From Symbiodinium natans (Eukaryota > Sar > Dinophyceae > Suessiales > Symbiodiniaceae): 64,000 nt of DNA. A program made the position numbers and the translations under genes. Positions 19,336 to 29,400 of this stretch are shown piece after piece; the first letter of the stretch is position 1; each line of letters begins with the position of its first letter. The DNA lies in contig CAJNDS010000214.1 in NCBI GenBank assembly GCA_905221605.1, positions 62,501 to 126,500 of the forward strand, in the 5' to 3' direction. The notes below the pieces were generated by a model. It saw only the letters and a list, made by a program, of their open reading frames with translations. It had not been told where the DNA came from and made no database searches.

Positions 19336-20056
19336 ATGAACACAAGTCGAAACAGTAAAGGCCACCCGGGGAGAAACTTCCAGGCGTACAAATTCGGGTG
19401 CCAAATTCGGGTGCCCAAACTTTGGAACCTTTTTGCTTGGAGGGGAAACCTTGGTCCGGCCAGGGGGCCCTTGTGTGGGAGTATTGTCGCGTCGATTGGA
19501 CAGCATGAGGAAGGGAGCGCGAGTTGCGGTCCAAGTGTGGGCACCCAGTTTCGGGCCTTCAATGCAAGGGCCCAGACTTTGGACACCAACCAGAGCCGTG
19601 AAGAGATTCTCTATCCCAATTGAGTCGCCGTTCGAGAGTGCACTGAAAATGAGACGCGATGAACAGATCCCTAAACATACGTGAAATGGCATATGTAAGT
19701 CATATGTAGGTCGCCAAACGGGGGCCCACAGCAACAGGGCGTCGCTCGGACTTTAAATTAAAGCTGATGATCGGTTCGGGATTTTTGGTAGGGTTTCAAG
19801 CTAGATGGACACAGTCGTTTCCTTGTCGTTTATTTTCTGACTCGTGCAGTTTTGTTTGCTGACTCGTGCTTTCTTACTCGCAACTTGCTTGTTTCTGCTG
19901 GACTCGGTCCACTCGGCTTTCGACAGATTTTCCCGTCTCGACGGTCGCCCATAGGCATTCTCGTGCATTCTAGCAGGCACTAGCCTGGCATCGCTACGTC
20001 CGTTGCATCCTTGCTGATGGCTGGAGAAGCTGAACAAAGCTCAGTGATGGACGCAG
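19336..20056. other. No certain gene
   Basis: Open frames on both strands (19222-19734 minus, 19321-19684 plus) overlap each other and telomeric DNA. No motif. Confidence 0.35.
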
Positions 20057-20209
20057 GAGGAGTCGCCTGAGCCTGATGACCTAGCAACTGCCATCACGAA
20101 GAAGCATCCTATCTTCGATGGCACATCTCAGGAGCTGCTTGGCAAGTTGTCCTCAAAGATTTCAAAGACCCCTTTTTCAACCGCTGGATTGATGGCCCGG
20201 GCCAGCAAG
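20057..20209 (+). CDS. Unknown gene exon, 51 codons
   Basis: Acceptor CGCAG with G, donor AAG with GTTATG, exact multiple of three. It reads EESPEPDDLATAITKKHPIF then DGTSQELLGKLSSKISKT and on. Confidence 0.65.
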
Positions 20210-22660
20210 GTTATGGTAGGGCCCTGTACCAGGCAAGCTACCAGAAGTGATCAGAACTTATGCCCACTTAGTTCAACAATGGTCATGATGTTGTTTTTTT
20301 GGTGATTGCGAGAGTCGAACCCAAGGTTCAGAACAGAGATGGCGCTTAACATGAAGCCATACCAGGTTCGCACTGTCAGCCTGTACCTTAGTTTGATCCG
20401 AGAATCCAAGGGGCAGTGGTGTACGTGGGATTCAGCAAGCCCTGAACCCCAAGTCCTAAAACCTAAACCCTAACCCTAAACCCTAAACCCTAAACTCTCA
20501 ACCCAAAACACTAACCCCCAAATCCTAAATCCTAAAGGCGTGTCTCGCCCCATGCCTCGAGGTCAGCGCGAAGTGAAGACGGAGTATGCCCGTGAGATGT
20601 TCGAAAGCAGCCTCATGAGACCAAGGCCTCGAAACGGGTGTAGGGTTTAGGGTTTAGGGTTTAGGGTTTAGGGTTTAGGGTTTAGGGGGGATCATTGTCG
20701 TTCTTCTTGGCAACAAAGAGCCGTTCCATGCCATGCCATTCCGCAGTCGCCGCTGGCGGTGAAGCCTGCCCAGTGCCTGCCCTGATTCAGGGCACGGATC
20801 CTCCTGATCCAAGGGCGTGTGCCGGAAACGTTGCCTGGAATGCTTCTGACACATCAGAGCGACAGCCACGTGTTTGATACACAGCTGCACTCAGCTGCAC
20901 TCAGCTGCACTCACCTGCACAACCGTCACAACGCATGAAGTTTTAGTGCCAAGCACTTCAACGGACCTTCCAGGAAGTGTTGTACAACAACATCCCACTC
21001 GGACCCGATGCAGAGGCTGCCTTTGTCTATTTCGGAACCAGGAAGAGTGGGTTTCGACTCTTCCGTGCAACCAAAAGGGCTTTGGACCCATGGGGGCCCA
21101 TGTTGGGCCGATATTGGGCCGACAAGCCCTCGCTGTAAGAACAGCGAGGGGTGTAAGAACATGTGGGGGTTTCCGATGCTTTTTAGGGGTCCTTTTTGAA
21201 GGGGCCTTCTTTAAGGGGATTCTGCTATATTTGGGGGCAAAAAGGGGGTGTCTCCATTACTGCCTTTCCGCAGCTCGGAAGGCTCACATGCTTCCCTGTC
21301 TTGCCGGGCAGGCGGGCCATGGCAAGCCTCGCTACAAAAGCATGACGGCACAGTGCAATGATAGGAGGTGGATGAAGCACGGCTTACCTTGTGAGGAAGT
21401 GGCGCTGGGCATCACTTCAGTTAGTTGGAGCCTGAGGGATTAGGGGAGTTCCCAAGCCCAAGCGCATTGCTTTTGAAAGCCGCGACGCGTAGAATCCTTC
21501 TGCATAGTTTCATGTTGTGCACACATCTGCGTCTAACCCCCGTTTCACAAGACGCACCCGCAATTTAAGCACATGCGGCGCCTGGTGAGGTCCATTCACG
21601 GTGCGCCTGCGTCACGTGCTCAGTTGTTCCGCAAAGGCGTACTCATGCAGTATCGTCCTACTTTGCCTTAAAGCGCCAGAAACTGACGAGCCATCTTCTT
21701 TAGGGTCGGAGCCAAAGAGGGGCTTCTTCTTCCTGTCGGCGGACATCCTGGACATCCTCTTCACCAGGCCATATGTCGAAGAAGTGCGAATGTTTGATTC
21801 GCAAGCCTAGGATTGCGGCCTTGTCCAGTTTCTGTGCAGGTATGCACCCGATTTTGCAAAGATGAAAGAGACAGCATACAAAGCAGCTACGGACTTCTTG
21901 CGGGCATGGCTCACAAGTGCCTCTGAGTGCAGTTGTTGTTTGGTCAAACACGGAGTTCTTGGAAATCCGCGCATCTCCCGTCGTAGTAAGGATATCATGC
22001 CAAAGCCTACGTCAAGCTCTTCGTCAACTTGACAGACGAATTCAGATATGCTCTTCTCAATCTTGTCAAAATCCAACTTTTTAAGGCAGCTTGGTATCAG
22101 CTTGGTCTTGAATGACTTCCAGGTGAGTTTACATTTTGGCTTGGGATGGCTGGGGCCAGGCTGGGGCCTAGATAGGAGAGGGTCTGACTGGGCTGGACAG
22201 CTGGCCTTGCCCACTTTGCCCCGCTTAGCCCGCTTTGCCCAGCAGCCTCACGGTTGAGCACATGCCTGTTCAGTACACTTCGGGTCAGCCAGGCAGAAGC
22301 TAAAATCTGCAAGGAGGGTGACGTTGGCGATTCATGCGGCCTGCTCTGCATCCAGTGTTTGACAGTGTGCCTTAAGCGAGGTGCATGCGTGCGTGCATTT
22401 GAGTAGGATCTGCTCTAGCTTCTCACATGTATCGCTCACTCGCACGTTGACACTTTGATGTTCGGAGCTGTGCGAGAAACATTCTTGTGATTCTTGTTGA
22501 TGTGTAGCTCATGCATGATGCAGATGTTAACCGGCGCCGGTGCAGCCTCGGGCATGCAAAGGGTTGAGGTTGTGTGGTCTGTTTTGAAGCGGGTTCCTTG
22601 CTGAGTAGGCAGTGCCTCGATGACATAACCCAATTTTTGTTTGACTCCAATGGTTGCCAG
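20057..22660 (+). CDS. Unknown multi-exon gene, well supported by splice signals
   Basis: Gene-level entry for candidate exons at 20057-20209, 20974-21134, 21274-21355, 21704-21803, 21840-21960, 21991-22105 and 22609-22660, each open in one phase and mostly starting with AG then G. The protein is mixed helical with aromatic-rich stretches (GPMLGRYWADKPSL, NLTDEFRYALLNLVKIQLFK) and a Cys cluster (ECSCC). I recognise no family. The exons may belong to more than one gene: telomeric arrays at 20443 and 20640 separate the first exon from the rest. Confidence 0.5.
20443..20537 (-). repeat. Telomeric array, degenerate CCCTAAA
   Basis: About 13 units, the outer ones decayed (CCCAAAACA, CCTAAATCC). 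Confidence 0.9.
20640..20688 (+). repeat. Telomeric array, TTTAGGG x7
   Basis: Perfect units. It forms a convergent pair with the array at 20443, with ~100 unique bases between. Confidence 0.95.
20974..21134 (+). CDS. Unknown gene exon (EVLYNNIPLGPDAEAAFVYF)
   Basis: TTCCAG acceptor with G and a GTAAGA donor at 21135. It reads EVLYNNIPLGPDAEAAFVYF then GTRKSGFRLFRATKRALDPW and ends WADKPS. The downstream intron contains a family A element. Confidence 0.65.
21163..21273. mobile_element. Family A element, degenerate copy A3, intronic
   Basis: It starts GTGGGGGTTTCCGA and has TTTAGGGGTCC, AAGGGGATTCTG and TATTTGGGGG words, but the right terminal repeat is lost. The acceptor TTCCGCAG ends it. 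Confidence 0.7.
21274..21355 (+). CDS. Unknown gene exon after element A3
   Basis: Joining in phase with the exon ending at 21134 gives LSEGSHASLSCRAGGPWQAS then LQKHDGTVQ and a stop. Another phase (ARKAHMLPCLAGQAGHGKPR) stays open longer, to 21443, so the frame is not settled. Confidence 0.4.
21704..21803 (+). CDS. Unknown gene exon (GFFFLSADILDILFTRPYVE)
   Basis: CTTTAG acceptor with G, frame SEPKRGFFFLSADILDILFT then RPYVEEVRMFDSQ, possible GC donor. No motif. Confidence 0.5.
21840..21960 (+). CDS. Unknown gene exon (YAPDFAKMKETAYKAATDFL)
   Basis: TGTGCAG acceptor with G. It reads YAPDFAKMKETAYKAATDFL then RAWLTSASECSCCLVKH. Amphipathic helix then a Cys cluster. The 3' end is approximate. 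Confidence 0.5.
21991..22105 (+). CDS. Unknown gene exon (AYVKLFVNLTDEFRYALLNL)
   Basis: AGTAAG acceptor with G. It reads YHAKAYVKLFVNLTDEFRYA then LLNLVKIQLFKAAWYQLGLE before a stop; the donor must lie before that. Helical, aromatic-rich. Confidence 0.5.
22609..22660 (+). CDS. Unknown gene short exon (CLDDITQFLFDSNGCQ)
   Basis: AGTAG acceptor with G and GTGATG donor bound QCLDDITQFLFDSNGCQ. Confidence 0.45.
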
Positions 22661-22714
22661 GTGATGAGCCTTCCTGCGATTGTTTCCGTTCTTTCAAACG
22701 TGCGTGCGTGCGTG

Positions 22715-22742
22715 GTGGGTGGGTGGGTGGGTGGGTGGGTGA
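22715..22742. repeat. GGGT microsatellite
   Basis: GGTG/GGGT tetramer repeated about seven times. Confidence 0.9.
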
Positions 22743-22983
22743 GCAGAACAAGTACTTGGATCTTGGAACGTCAAATTGCGAGCAACATGCTGCCGAAACC
22801 AAGCAAAACGACGATTGCTGGGGGAAGACACCCATGGTTCGTGCTGAAGCAGTCGGAGACATCCAGCTGTGTACCTGCAGTGTTCGGAACATCCTGAATT
22901 GTGCATTGTTACCGCCCTCGCTGTTAGGGAAACATCACGAAAGCTAGCCTCTGAGGGCTAGCGGAGTATCTTACTTAAGCGAA

Positions 22984-23120
22984 GCTTACAACCTGAAGGG
23001 TATACAGGGCCCCCGGAGGCTCCGCCACGAAACGCAGCAAACCCGGTCGATTTCCGGTGGCGAAACACAGGTTTTGGGGAAACGGGCTGGCGTTCATTTC
23101 ATTCGTATATTGGGTGCAAA
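22984..23120 (+). CDS. Candidate exon (LQPEGYTGPPEAPPRNAANP)
   Basis: The frame SLQPEGYTGPPEAPPRNAAN continues PVDFRWRNTGFGETGWRSFH. Pro-rich. No clear acceptor; another frame is open too. Confidence 0.3.
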
Positions 23121-23149
23121 TGAACGCCGTTTTCTGTGGATCCCAGGCC

Positions 23150-23456
23150 ACGAAAAAGCCCCCCAAGAAAAGACTCAGAAGCCTTGCTGTTGACTTGAGT
23201 CCGGCGTCCCTCAAAGCTGGATTGGACAGACTTCGCCTGGTGAGTGCAACATCTGTTGTGGTGTCATGCGCTTCAAAAAAGAGCCCTCCGGAAGATACTA
23301 ACAGAAAAGCCCTCTAAGAAAAGACTCAGAAGCCTTGATGTTGACTTGAGTCCGCGTCCCTCAAAGCTGGGTTGGACAGGTTCCCCTGGTGAGTGCAACA
23401 TCTGTTGTGGTGTCATGCGTTTCAAAAAAGAGCCCTCCGGAAGATGCTAAAACACC
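23150..23456 (+). repeat. Tandem duplication of a 151-base exon-plus-intron unit
   Basis: AAGAAAAGACTCAGAAGCC starts at 23165 and again at 23316, and about 140 further bases match. Each unit holds an open stretch (KKRLRSLAVDLSP in the first, KKRLRSLDVDLSP in the second), a GTGAGT donor and an intron start ending in TCAAAAAAGAGCCCTCCGG. In the second copy one G of GTCCGGCG is missing, shifting its frame. Confidence 0.9.
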
Positions 23457-24045
23457 GCAGAGCAAAGCAACACACCAACACATTGCCAGAAGGAATGCCA
23501 CGTCAATATTGGCACCTGCGCCAGAAAAAGGTGACACGACCTGCTGCGCTTGTCCTTCTGCGTAGTTGATGCCATGCTGACGAAAGCTCTTCCGTGGGGG
23601 CACCTTAACTAGCTTTCGTCCCAGGCCCTCACCCCCAAGTTGGTTGGAACGGTGACAACGTGCTGTCCATGGATATGAATGTTTTGGACCATGTGGCTCA
23701 TGGCTGACATTTTTGCAAGTTGTCTGTACGCGATGTGCATAAGATGAGTGTGATGAGCGTGCAGCAGTTCCTCCGGCGTTTTGTGCACTAATGCATTCCA
23801 GCATGAACTTGCGAGGCAGTGCAGCACTAGGAAAGCTTGTGTGAGAACTCATGGCTTGTCGGTACACACATGTACATGCCCAATTGCAGTCTTATGTGCC
23901 CATTCAGGGCAACATGTTAGGGGGGACCTGCGGAGCACAACGTTGCGAGAGCAGTTATGCAGGCCCATCTAGAACAGTGGTGCACATGCATGTGCGGAGC
24001 AACGACTAGTCGGAACAGCCAAGCAGGGATTAGCAATGTTGCAAA

Positions 24046-24220
24046 GCGCGTGGGAGCATGTGTGCATGTCCTTTTTCACATTTTTGGAATATCAAAGTCC
24101 AAACTTATTTGACACATCAACCGTCCTCTACTACATCCTTGCTATGCGTTTCTTCCTCTACGCTTACCACCTCTACTTGTTTGAGCTCACTATCGGTGAA
24201 GATGACTTCACTCAATCAAA
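24046..24220 (+). CDS. Candidate exon with aromatic hydrophobic stretch
   Basis: The frame SAWEHVCMSFFTFLEYQSPN continues LFDTSTVLYYILAMRFFLYA and YHLYLFELTIGEDDFTQ. Looks like a real protein and possibly a membrane segment; family unknown. It is cut off by a GT/GTTT microsatellite at 24225-24345. Confidence 0.4.
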
Positions 24221-24221
24221 C

Positions 24222-24345
24222 AAACAAGTGTGTGTGTGTGTCCGTCCGTCCATCTGTCTGTCCGTTGGTTGGTTGGTTGGTTTGCTTGTTTTTTTTTTTT
24301 TGTTGGTTTGTTTTTCTTGTTGTTTTATTCGTTTGTTTGTGTGTG
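24222..24345. repeat. GTGT/GGTT/GTTT microsatellite
   Basis: TGTGTG, then GTCC, GGTT and TTTG units in succession. Confidence 0.85.
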
Positions 24346-24404
24346 TGGGGAGGCGGGAGAAGCAGATCATACGATCGGTGGATCAGGCTTTTTCGTCTTC
24401 ACAG

Positions 24405-24516
24405 GTGAGGCCGACATCTACTGCAAGCATGCCGCTTGGATAACTTTGACAGCATGTCACATCTCTGTCGCGCAGGCTATGCAAAGTCTGAAGCCGGCTT
24501 CGGTAGCTGAGCCCTG
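24405..24516 (+). CDS. Candidate terminal exon (GEADIYCKHAAWITL)
   Basis: A CTTCACAG acceptor opens GEADIYCKHAAWITLTACHI then SVAQAMQSLKPASVAEP and a TGA stop. Unknown function. Confidence 0.35.
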
Positions 24517-25360
24517 AAGGCTTTTGCGGGTCGCCTCTCTCAGTTGCCGGGCACGAAAGCCTGGATGCTTGGCCAGATAGGGATGGGGCTGGGAGAGGGT
24601 TTGGTGAGGGTCACGGCATCGTTGGCTCTTCGGCATTCTGTCTGACCGAGGGAATCGTGGTGGGGTGCGCTGGAAGTCGGTGGCAGCTGTTTGAACCGCG
24701 TGGCCACGGTTGTTGCTTACACAGATTGACCCTTCGATGCAAGAACCTTCTTGTTTTTGTGGCTGTGCATGTCTTGCACTGGTCAGTCGCCGCGATGCTT
24801 GTCAGGTGTCATCTGGGAGATGTCAGCCAAAGCCATGAGAGACTTGTGGTTGCTCTTTCCCTACGAGTGGCCTCCTTGGCTCGTGATTGTCCAAGCGAAG
24901 AAAGAGCTTGGTGACGGCTTTGTTTTCCCAGGGTTGAGTTTTTCGGGCTCTGGGGTTCAGAATCGTAGGGTTTCTAGGGTTTAGTTTCGGGTGTGTCTGC
25001 ATCATGAGATTTGAGGTGCAGCTTCTTCGCACCATAGCTGCAAAAGGGCGTCTACAGGGAGTTCCGCTTCAACCCTCCTTTTGTTCAGTCGTCTTGCTCA
25101 GGACAAAGTTGCGATGAAACACCTGCAGCTACTCTTTCCGTTCACTGATCGAGTCAGTACCTCTTCTGCACAAGCGTAGGTGTAGCAAGCTTCGGATTAG
25201 CTGCGCGATCGGCTCAGGTGAGATCAACATATTTGAAAACTGCAGCGCCGAGTTTTGCAGAGTTATACGAAACTCGGCCAGAATCTTGACGGACTCCGCT
25301 CATCACTCAATGTGGCAGTCTGTTGGCTCACCCTCCTGAGCCCTGCTTCCTGCATGGGGA
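24517..25360. other. No certain gene
   Basis: Several overlapping + strand frames at 24657-24984 contain hydrophobic stretches, but none has a motif or clear splice sites. Confidence 0.35.
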
Positions 25361-25454
25361 CCCCAAACCCTAAACCCTAAACCCCAAACCCTAAACCCTA
25401 AACCCTAAACTCTAAACCCTAAACCCTAAACCCTAAACCCTAAACCCTAAACAA
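25361..25454 (-). repeat. Telomeric array, CCCTAAA x13
   Basis: Nearly perfect. Confidence 0.95.
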
Positions 25455-25828
25455 GTTAGGCGGCCTCATGGTGCAGCTTGGCTTTATATTTTTTTCCGAC
25501 AGGCAATCTTTCTTGCAGAGCGTTCCAGGTTGTCCCCTACAGAGCACGTGTAGATTTGTGCTTGCCAACATCTCACATGAGACCCAAAAAAGATAAAGCA
25601 GTGGCATAGACGTCAACAAAGGTTGGATGAGGATCATATTAACATGGACAAATGACAATGAGTCGCTGCTTCGCGCAATGCCCTGTTGTATTTCTTCTGC
25701 TCGTACATGTGTGTCGGACATGGCTTTCTCCTCTAGATCTAGCAGAAAAATCTCTATTTCTTTTTTCATTCATGAACCTCGGTTTCGTCCTGGACGGGAT
25801 GGAGGAAGGGAAGGATGCCTGAATCCCC

Positions 25829-25916
25829 ACACCTAAACCCCAAAACCCAAACCCTGAAACCCAAAAGCCTCAAGCCGACGCCCTAACCCTGAACCCCAAA
25901 CCCTGCACCCTAAACT
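25829..25916 (-). repeat. Telomeric array, strongly degenerate
   Basis: Units such as CCCCAAA, CCTGAAA, CCTCAAG, GCCCTAACC. It ends CCTAAACTGGCCAGAGCGCCG, resembling the junction at 17393. Confidence 0.85.
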
Positions 25917-26404
25917 GGCCAGAGCGCCGGTGACATACGTGGGCGCTCAAGCCTGTTGGACGAGGCTATACCCTGCCTCGGCGAATCTACTGGGAGGGCA
26001 ACGCCTCTCAAAACGACACCCCTCAGCAACACTCGTCGACAGCGTAGCGCCTAACCCAAAAGTTGGGGTCATATGCCCTATACTAATACAATCCCTATTC
26101 AGGTATATGGACCATAAACCCTTTAAGGGTTCATGTTGTCCCAAAAAAAGGGGTTGTTGGGGTTTCCTGGCTTTCGTGGGGCCTCTGAGGTACTCTAGAC
26201 TCTAGACTGGGTGCCGCGCAAATTCCAGATTCGGGGGCTTGCAGGGGCCAACGTCCCGGATTGCGGAAGCCTGAAGAAGTAGCTGCACAGGCATTTCGCC
26301 GCAGTTCCACCTCTTGAAATCCCGTTTCCTTGAACGTGTAGTTGCTCCTGGAAGGAGGGTGGTTCGTTGATTTCTGGTTTGTCAGAGCAGACCGACCAAG
26401 GCAG

Positions 26405-26475
26405 AAAGTGTACTGCCGTGATGAAGTGGTCATGCAAGAAGGAGATGCCGGCGATGAGATGTATGTGTGTCTTGT
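26405..26475 (+). CDS. cNBD1, exon A
   Basis: AAGGCAG acceptor, then KVYCRDEVVMQEGDAGDEMY and VCL. The G-D-x-[VI]-x-x-E-G-D-x-G-D-x-M-Y pattern is the classic first half of a cNBD beta-barrel. The donor is not certain. A weak continuation (GKCSVFRGYNSDRGIQLS) lies at about 26575-26635. Confidence 0.75.
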
Positions 26476-29400
26476 CATGGAGATCACGGCCGATTGCTGC
26501 CACAAAAATCGAGCTGCGTGCTCAAGTTGAATTGTGGAGTGAAGCCCGTCCTCTTATCTTGCCTCGTAAGGCTCTGTGTGGGAAAATGCAGCGTCTTCCG
26601 CGGCTACAACTCGGACCGCGGCATTCAGCTTTCTTGCCTGACACTTTATTGTTATGTTACGCATTGCTTGTGACTTGCGTGCCATATGACGTTCAGCAGA
26701 GCCGTAGGAGCCTCTGAGCCATCTGCATCCTGGTAGTTGTTTCGGCGGGCTTGCCGTCTTGAACATCACCAGCAGCCTGGCATCCATCTGCTTTGATTAT
26801 TATTATTAGCCTTATTAATATTATTATTCTTGTTAATATATTATTATTATTATTATTATTATTATTTATATTCTTGTCATTATTATTATTACTACTATGA
26901 TGATTATTATTATCATTGTCATTACAATTCTTCTTCTTATTAATATTTCCATTATTATTCTTATTCTTATTCTTATTATTGTGATTCTTCTTCTTATTAT
27001 TGTGAGTTATAGCGCGAGGCAGCGTTGATAGTCAAACACGCTGCTCTGCGGGCGTCGCAGTCCCTAAGCACAGGACGACGCACGGCCACCATCAAGGCAC
27101 GCAGGGCGGGCAGCAACATGCATCAAGCCTCATGGAGCATTCTTGCATCCTCATCGTGAGATGCTGAACCCTAAACCCTAAGCCCTAAAACCCTAAACCC
27201 TAAAAACCCGAAGCCCTAAACCCTAAACCCTAACCCCCAAACCATGTTGATCTGGTTTTTCGAGTGAAGGCAGACTGCGTCTGCGATCTGCGAGCCTTGA
27301 CCCGGCCAGCGCTACTAGAGGTGCTGGTTCATCAAGGGATGTCTGGGGGACGCGAATCCCGAAGATGATGTTGACATGGGAGTTTACGAAATTGGGGGAT
27401 GCCTGAAATAGACCCCCCCCAAAGTAGTAAGATCCCTTTATTCATCCCAAGAAGGTACCCCCTAATTCCGGACACCCCCCATATCCTAAACCCTAAACCC
27501 TGAACCCTGAACCCTAAACCCTAAAACCTAGACCCAAATTAGGGTTGATGTCTCTGCGTGTGCTGCTCTTGGATGTCTCTGAGTGGGCAGGATGATTTTG
27601 TCTTTCATTGGGGTTGATGCTCCTTGAATGTGGGGGTCTCCGAAATTAGGCGTACGCCTCATTCCAGGGGGATCCTATTACTTGGGGGTCAATGTTAGGG
27701 GTCCCTTATTTTCGTGAACCCCCATGTCACTAGGGATGACTCAATGTGTGATCCTGCTGGAGGCGCTGGCGCAGTATCCTGGAGACAAGGAGCCCGTCAC
27801 ATGGGGGGTTTCCGAAAATAGGGGGTACCTTTTTTAGGGTTCCCTTTGAGGGGCTCCTACTCTATTTGAGGGTATTAAAAGGGGTACCTCTATTTTTGGG
27901 AAATACCCACATCAGTGCTTGACTCTTCTTGGCAGCACGCAGAAGATTTTCAGCACATGCCCCCTCTCCCTTTTATTACGCTCTTTCCATATTTCTTTCC
28001 TCTTTGGCATATGACACAGGGGCCCTATTTCTGTCATTGGCGAGTGTATATAAGGTTCCTTTTTTAATATTGCTGAGTGTATATACCTGGTGTCCTTCTG
28101 GGGGGTATAAGAAATATATACCCTACTTCACATGGACCTCGGGCTTGCTTGTATTTTCTGGTTTCCTGCATAGCATCCGTGGTTCGAGCTAGAGGGTCGC
28201 AGGAAGTTCGGCACGGCCGTCCAGCCATTCCAGAGATTCAAGCAACGGAACTCTACTAAACGGCACCTGAACCTTCAACCCGAAGCCCTAAGCCCTAAGC
28301 CCTAAGCCCTAAACCCTGAACCCTAAACCCAAAACCCTTAACCAGGACCGGGTGAGGGAGGTCATCGAAGCGCACAGTCAAAGCAGGCAGGCCACCGCTT
28401 CAGCACTTCAGCGCGCGGGGGCCAGTGACTGGGCAAAGCTGGCAACTCTACGAGTTGGGTTTAGGGTTTAGGGTTTAGGGTTTAGGGTTTAGGGTTTAGG
28501 GTTTAGGGTTTGGGGGTAGTTGGAACATCCTTACCTCCCCTGCCCCAAAAGGTGTACTGAAGGGAATCCCAGCTCTAGTCATCCTTAAGCCATGTTCCAA
28601 ATTTCTGGAGCTTGCTGTAGGAAAATGGGGGTACCGACGGGGACTTACTGGCTTTGTGGGTCGGAATTGCTGGAAGTTGAAGTTGCTGGAAGTGTCTGAG
28701 GTTGCTGAAGAGCACACTTCGATGTTCATGTTATGTTGTTATGTTGCTAATAATAATAACAACAACAAAACCATAGCAATAACAATAAGAACAATAGTAA
28801 TATTTTAGGGGGAGGGCAACGCCCCGAGGAGGCAGAGGCATGCCAAGAAGGAAACCCCAAGCGCCCCGAAGAAAAAAAAGCAGCTCTCAAAGCGCGGGTG
28901 CGCCGCGTGCGCCGGCAAGGCCATCCAAACGGCGCGCGAGCTTCTCCTCCTTGGGGCCATCGGCACCCCTCCCAAGGGGCATGAAAATCCCACAAAAAAG
29001 CTGCCCCTGCCTTGGCGGGATTTGGAGCCCCTCTTCCCGAAATAGCGACGCCGCTGGTGCTCATGATGCTCGCCGGGGCCCCCCCAAAAGCACCCTTTTT
29101 CAGGCCGAAAAAAGGCTCAAAATCATCCAGTGCCGCCGACCCCCAACACAAGACTCCGACGTGGTGGGGGTAGGCGCAAGGTGGTCCGTGAAGGGGGTTG
29201 GGGGGTTGGGGGCTGGGGTGGGGGCACTGGAGCACTTAAAACACATCGTATCAAGCTAAAGAGGCTGTGAGCAGGCTTGGGCAGCATGGGTTGCGGGATG
29301 CACTGGAGCCCTCAAATCAAAACAAGGTAAAGCAGCAGGTAAAGCAGCAGGTTGGGAGCAGGCTGGAGCAGGGGAGTAGCCCTAAAATAATAAGAATAAG

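Noticed and set aside
22097-22351. Minus-strand frames in 21.8-22.4 kb
   Set aside because: They oppose a series of + strand exons with good splice signals and have no motif of their own.
27929-28192. 87-codon hydrophobic + frame
   Set aside because: It runs through the whole family F element and is explained by its AT-rich inverted repeats.
28747-29259. Basic 139-codon + frame (MPRRKPQAPRRKK) as a possible histone-like protein
   Set aside because: Overlaps a 162-codon minus frame, lies between AAT tracts inside the cNBD gene, and lacks any known histone-like pattern.
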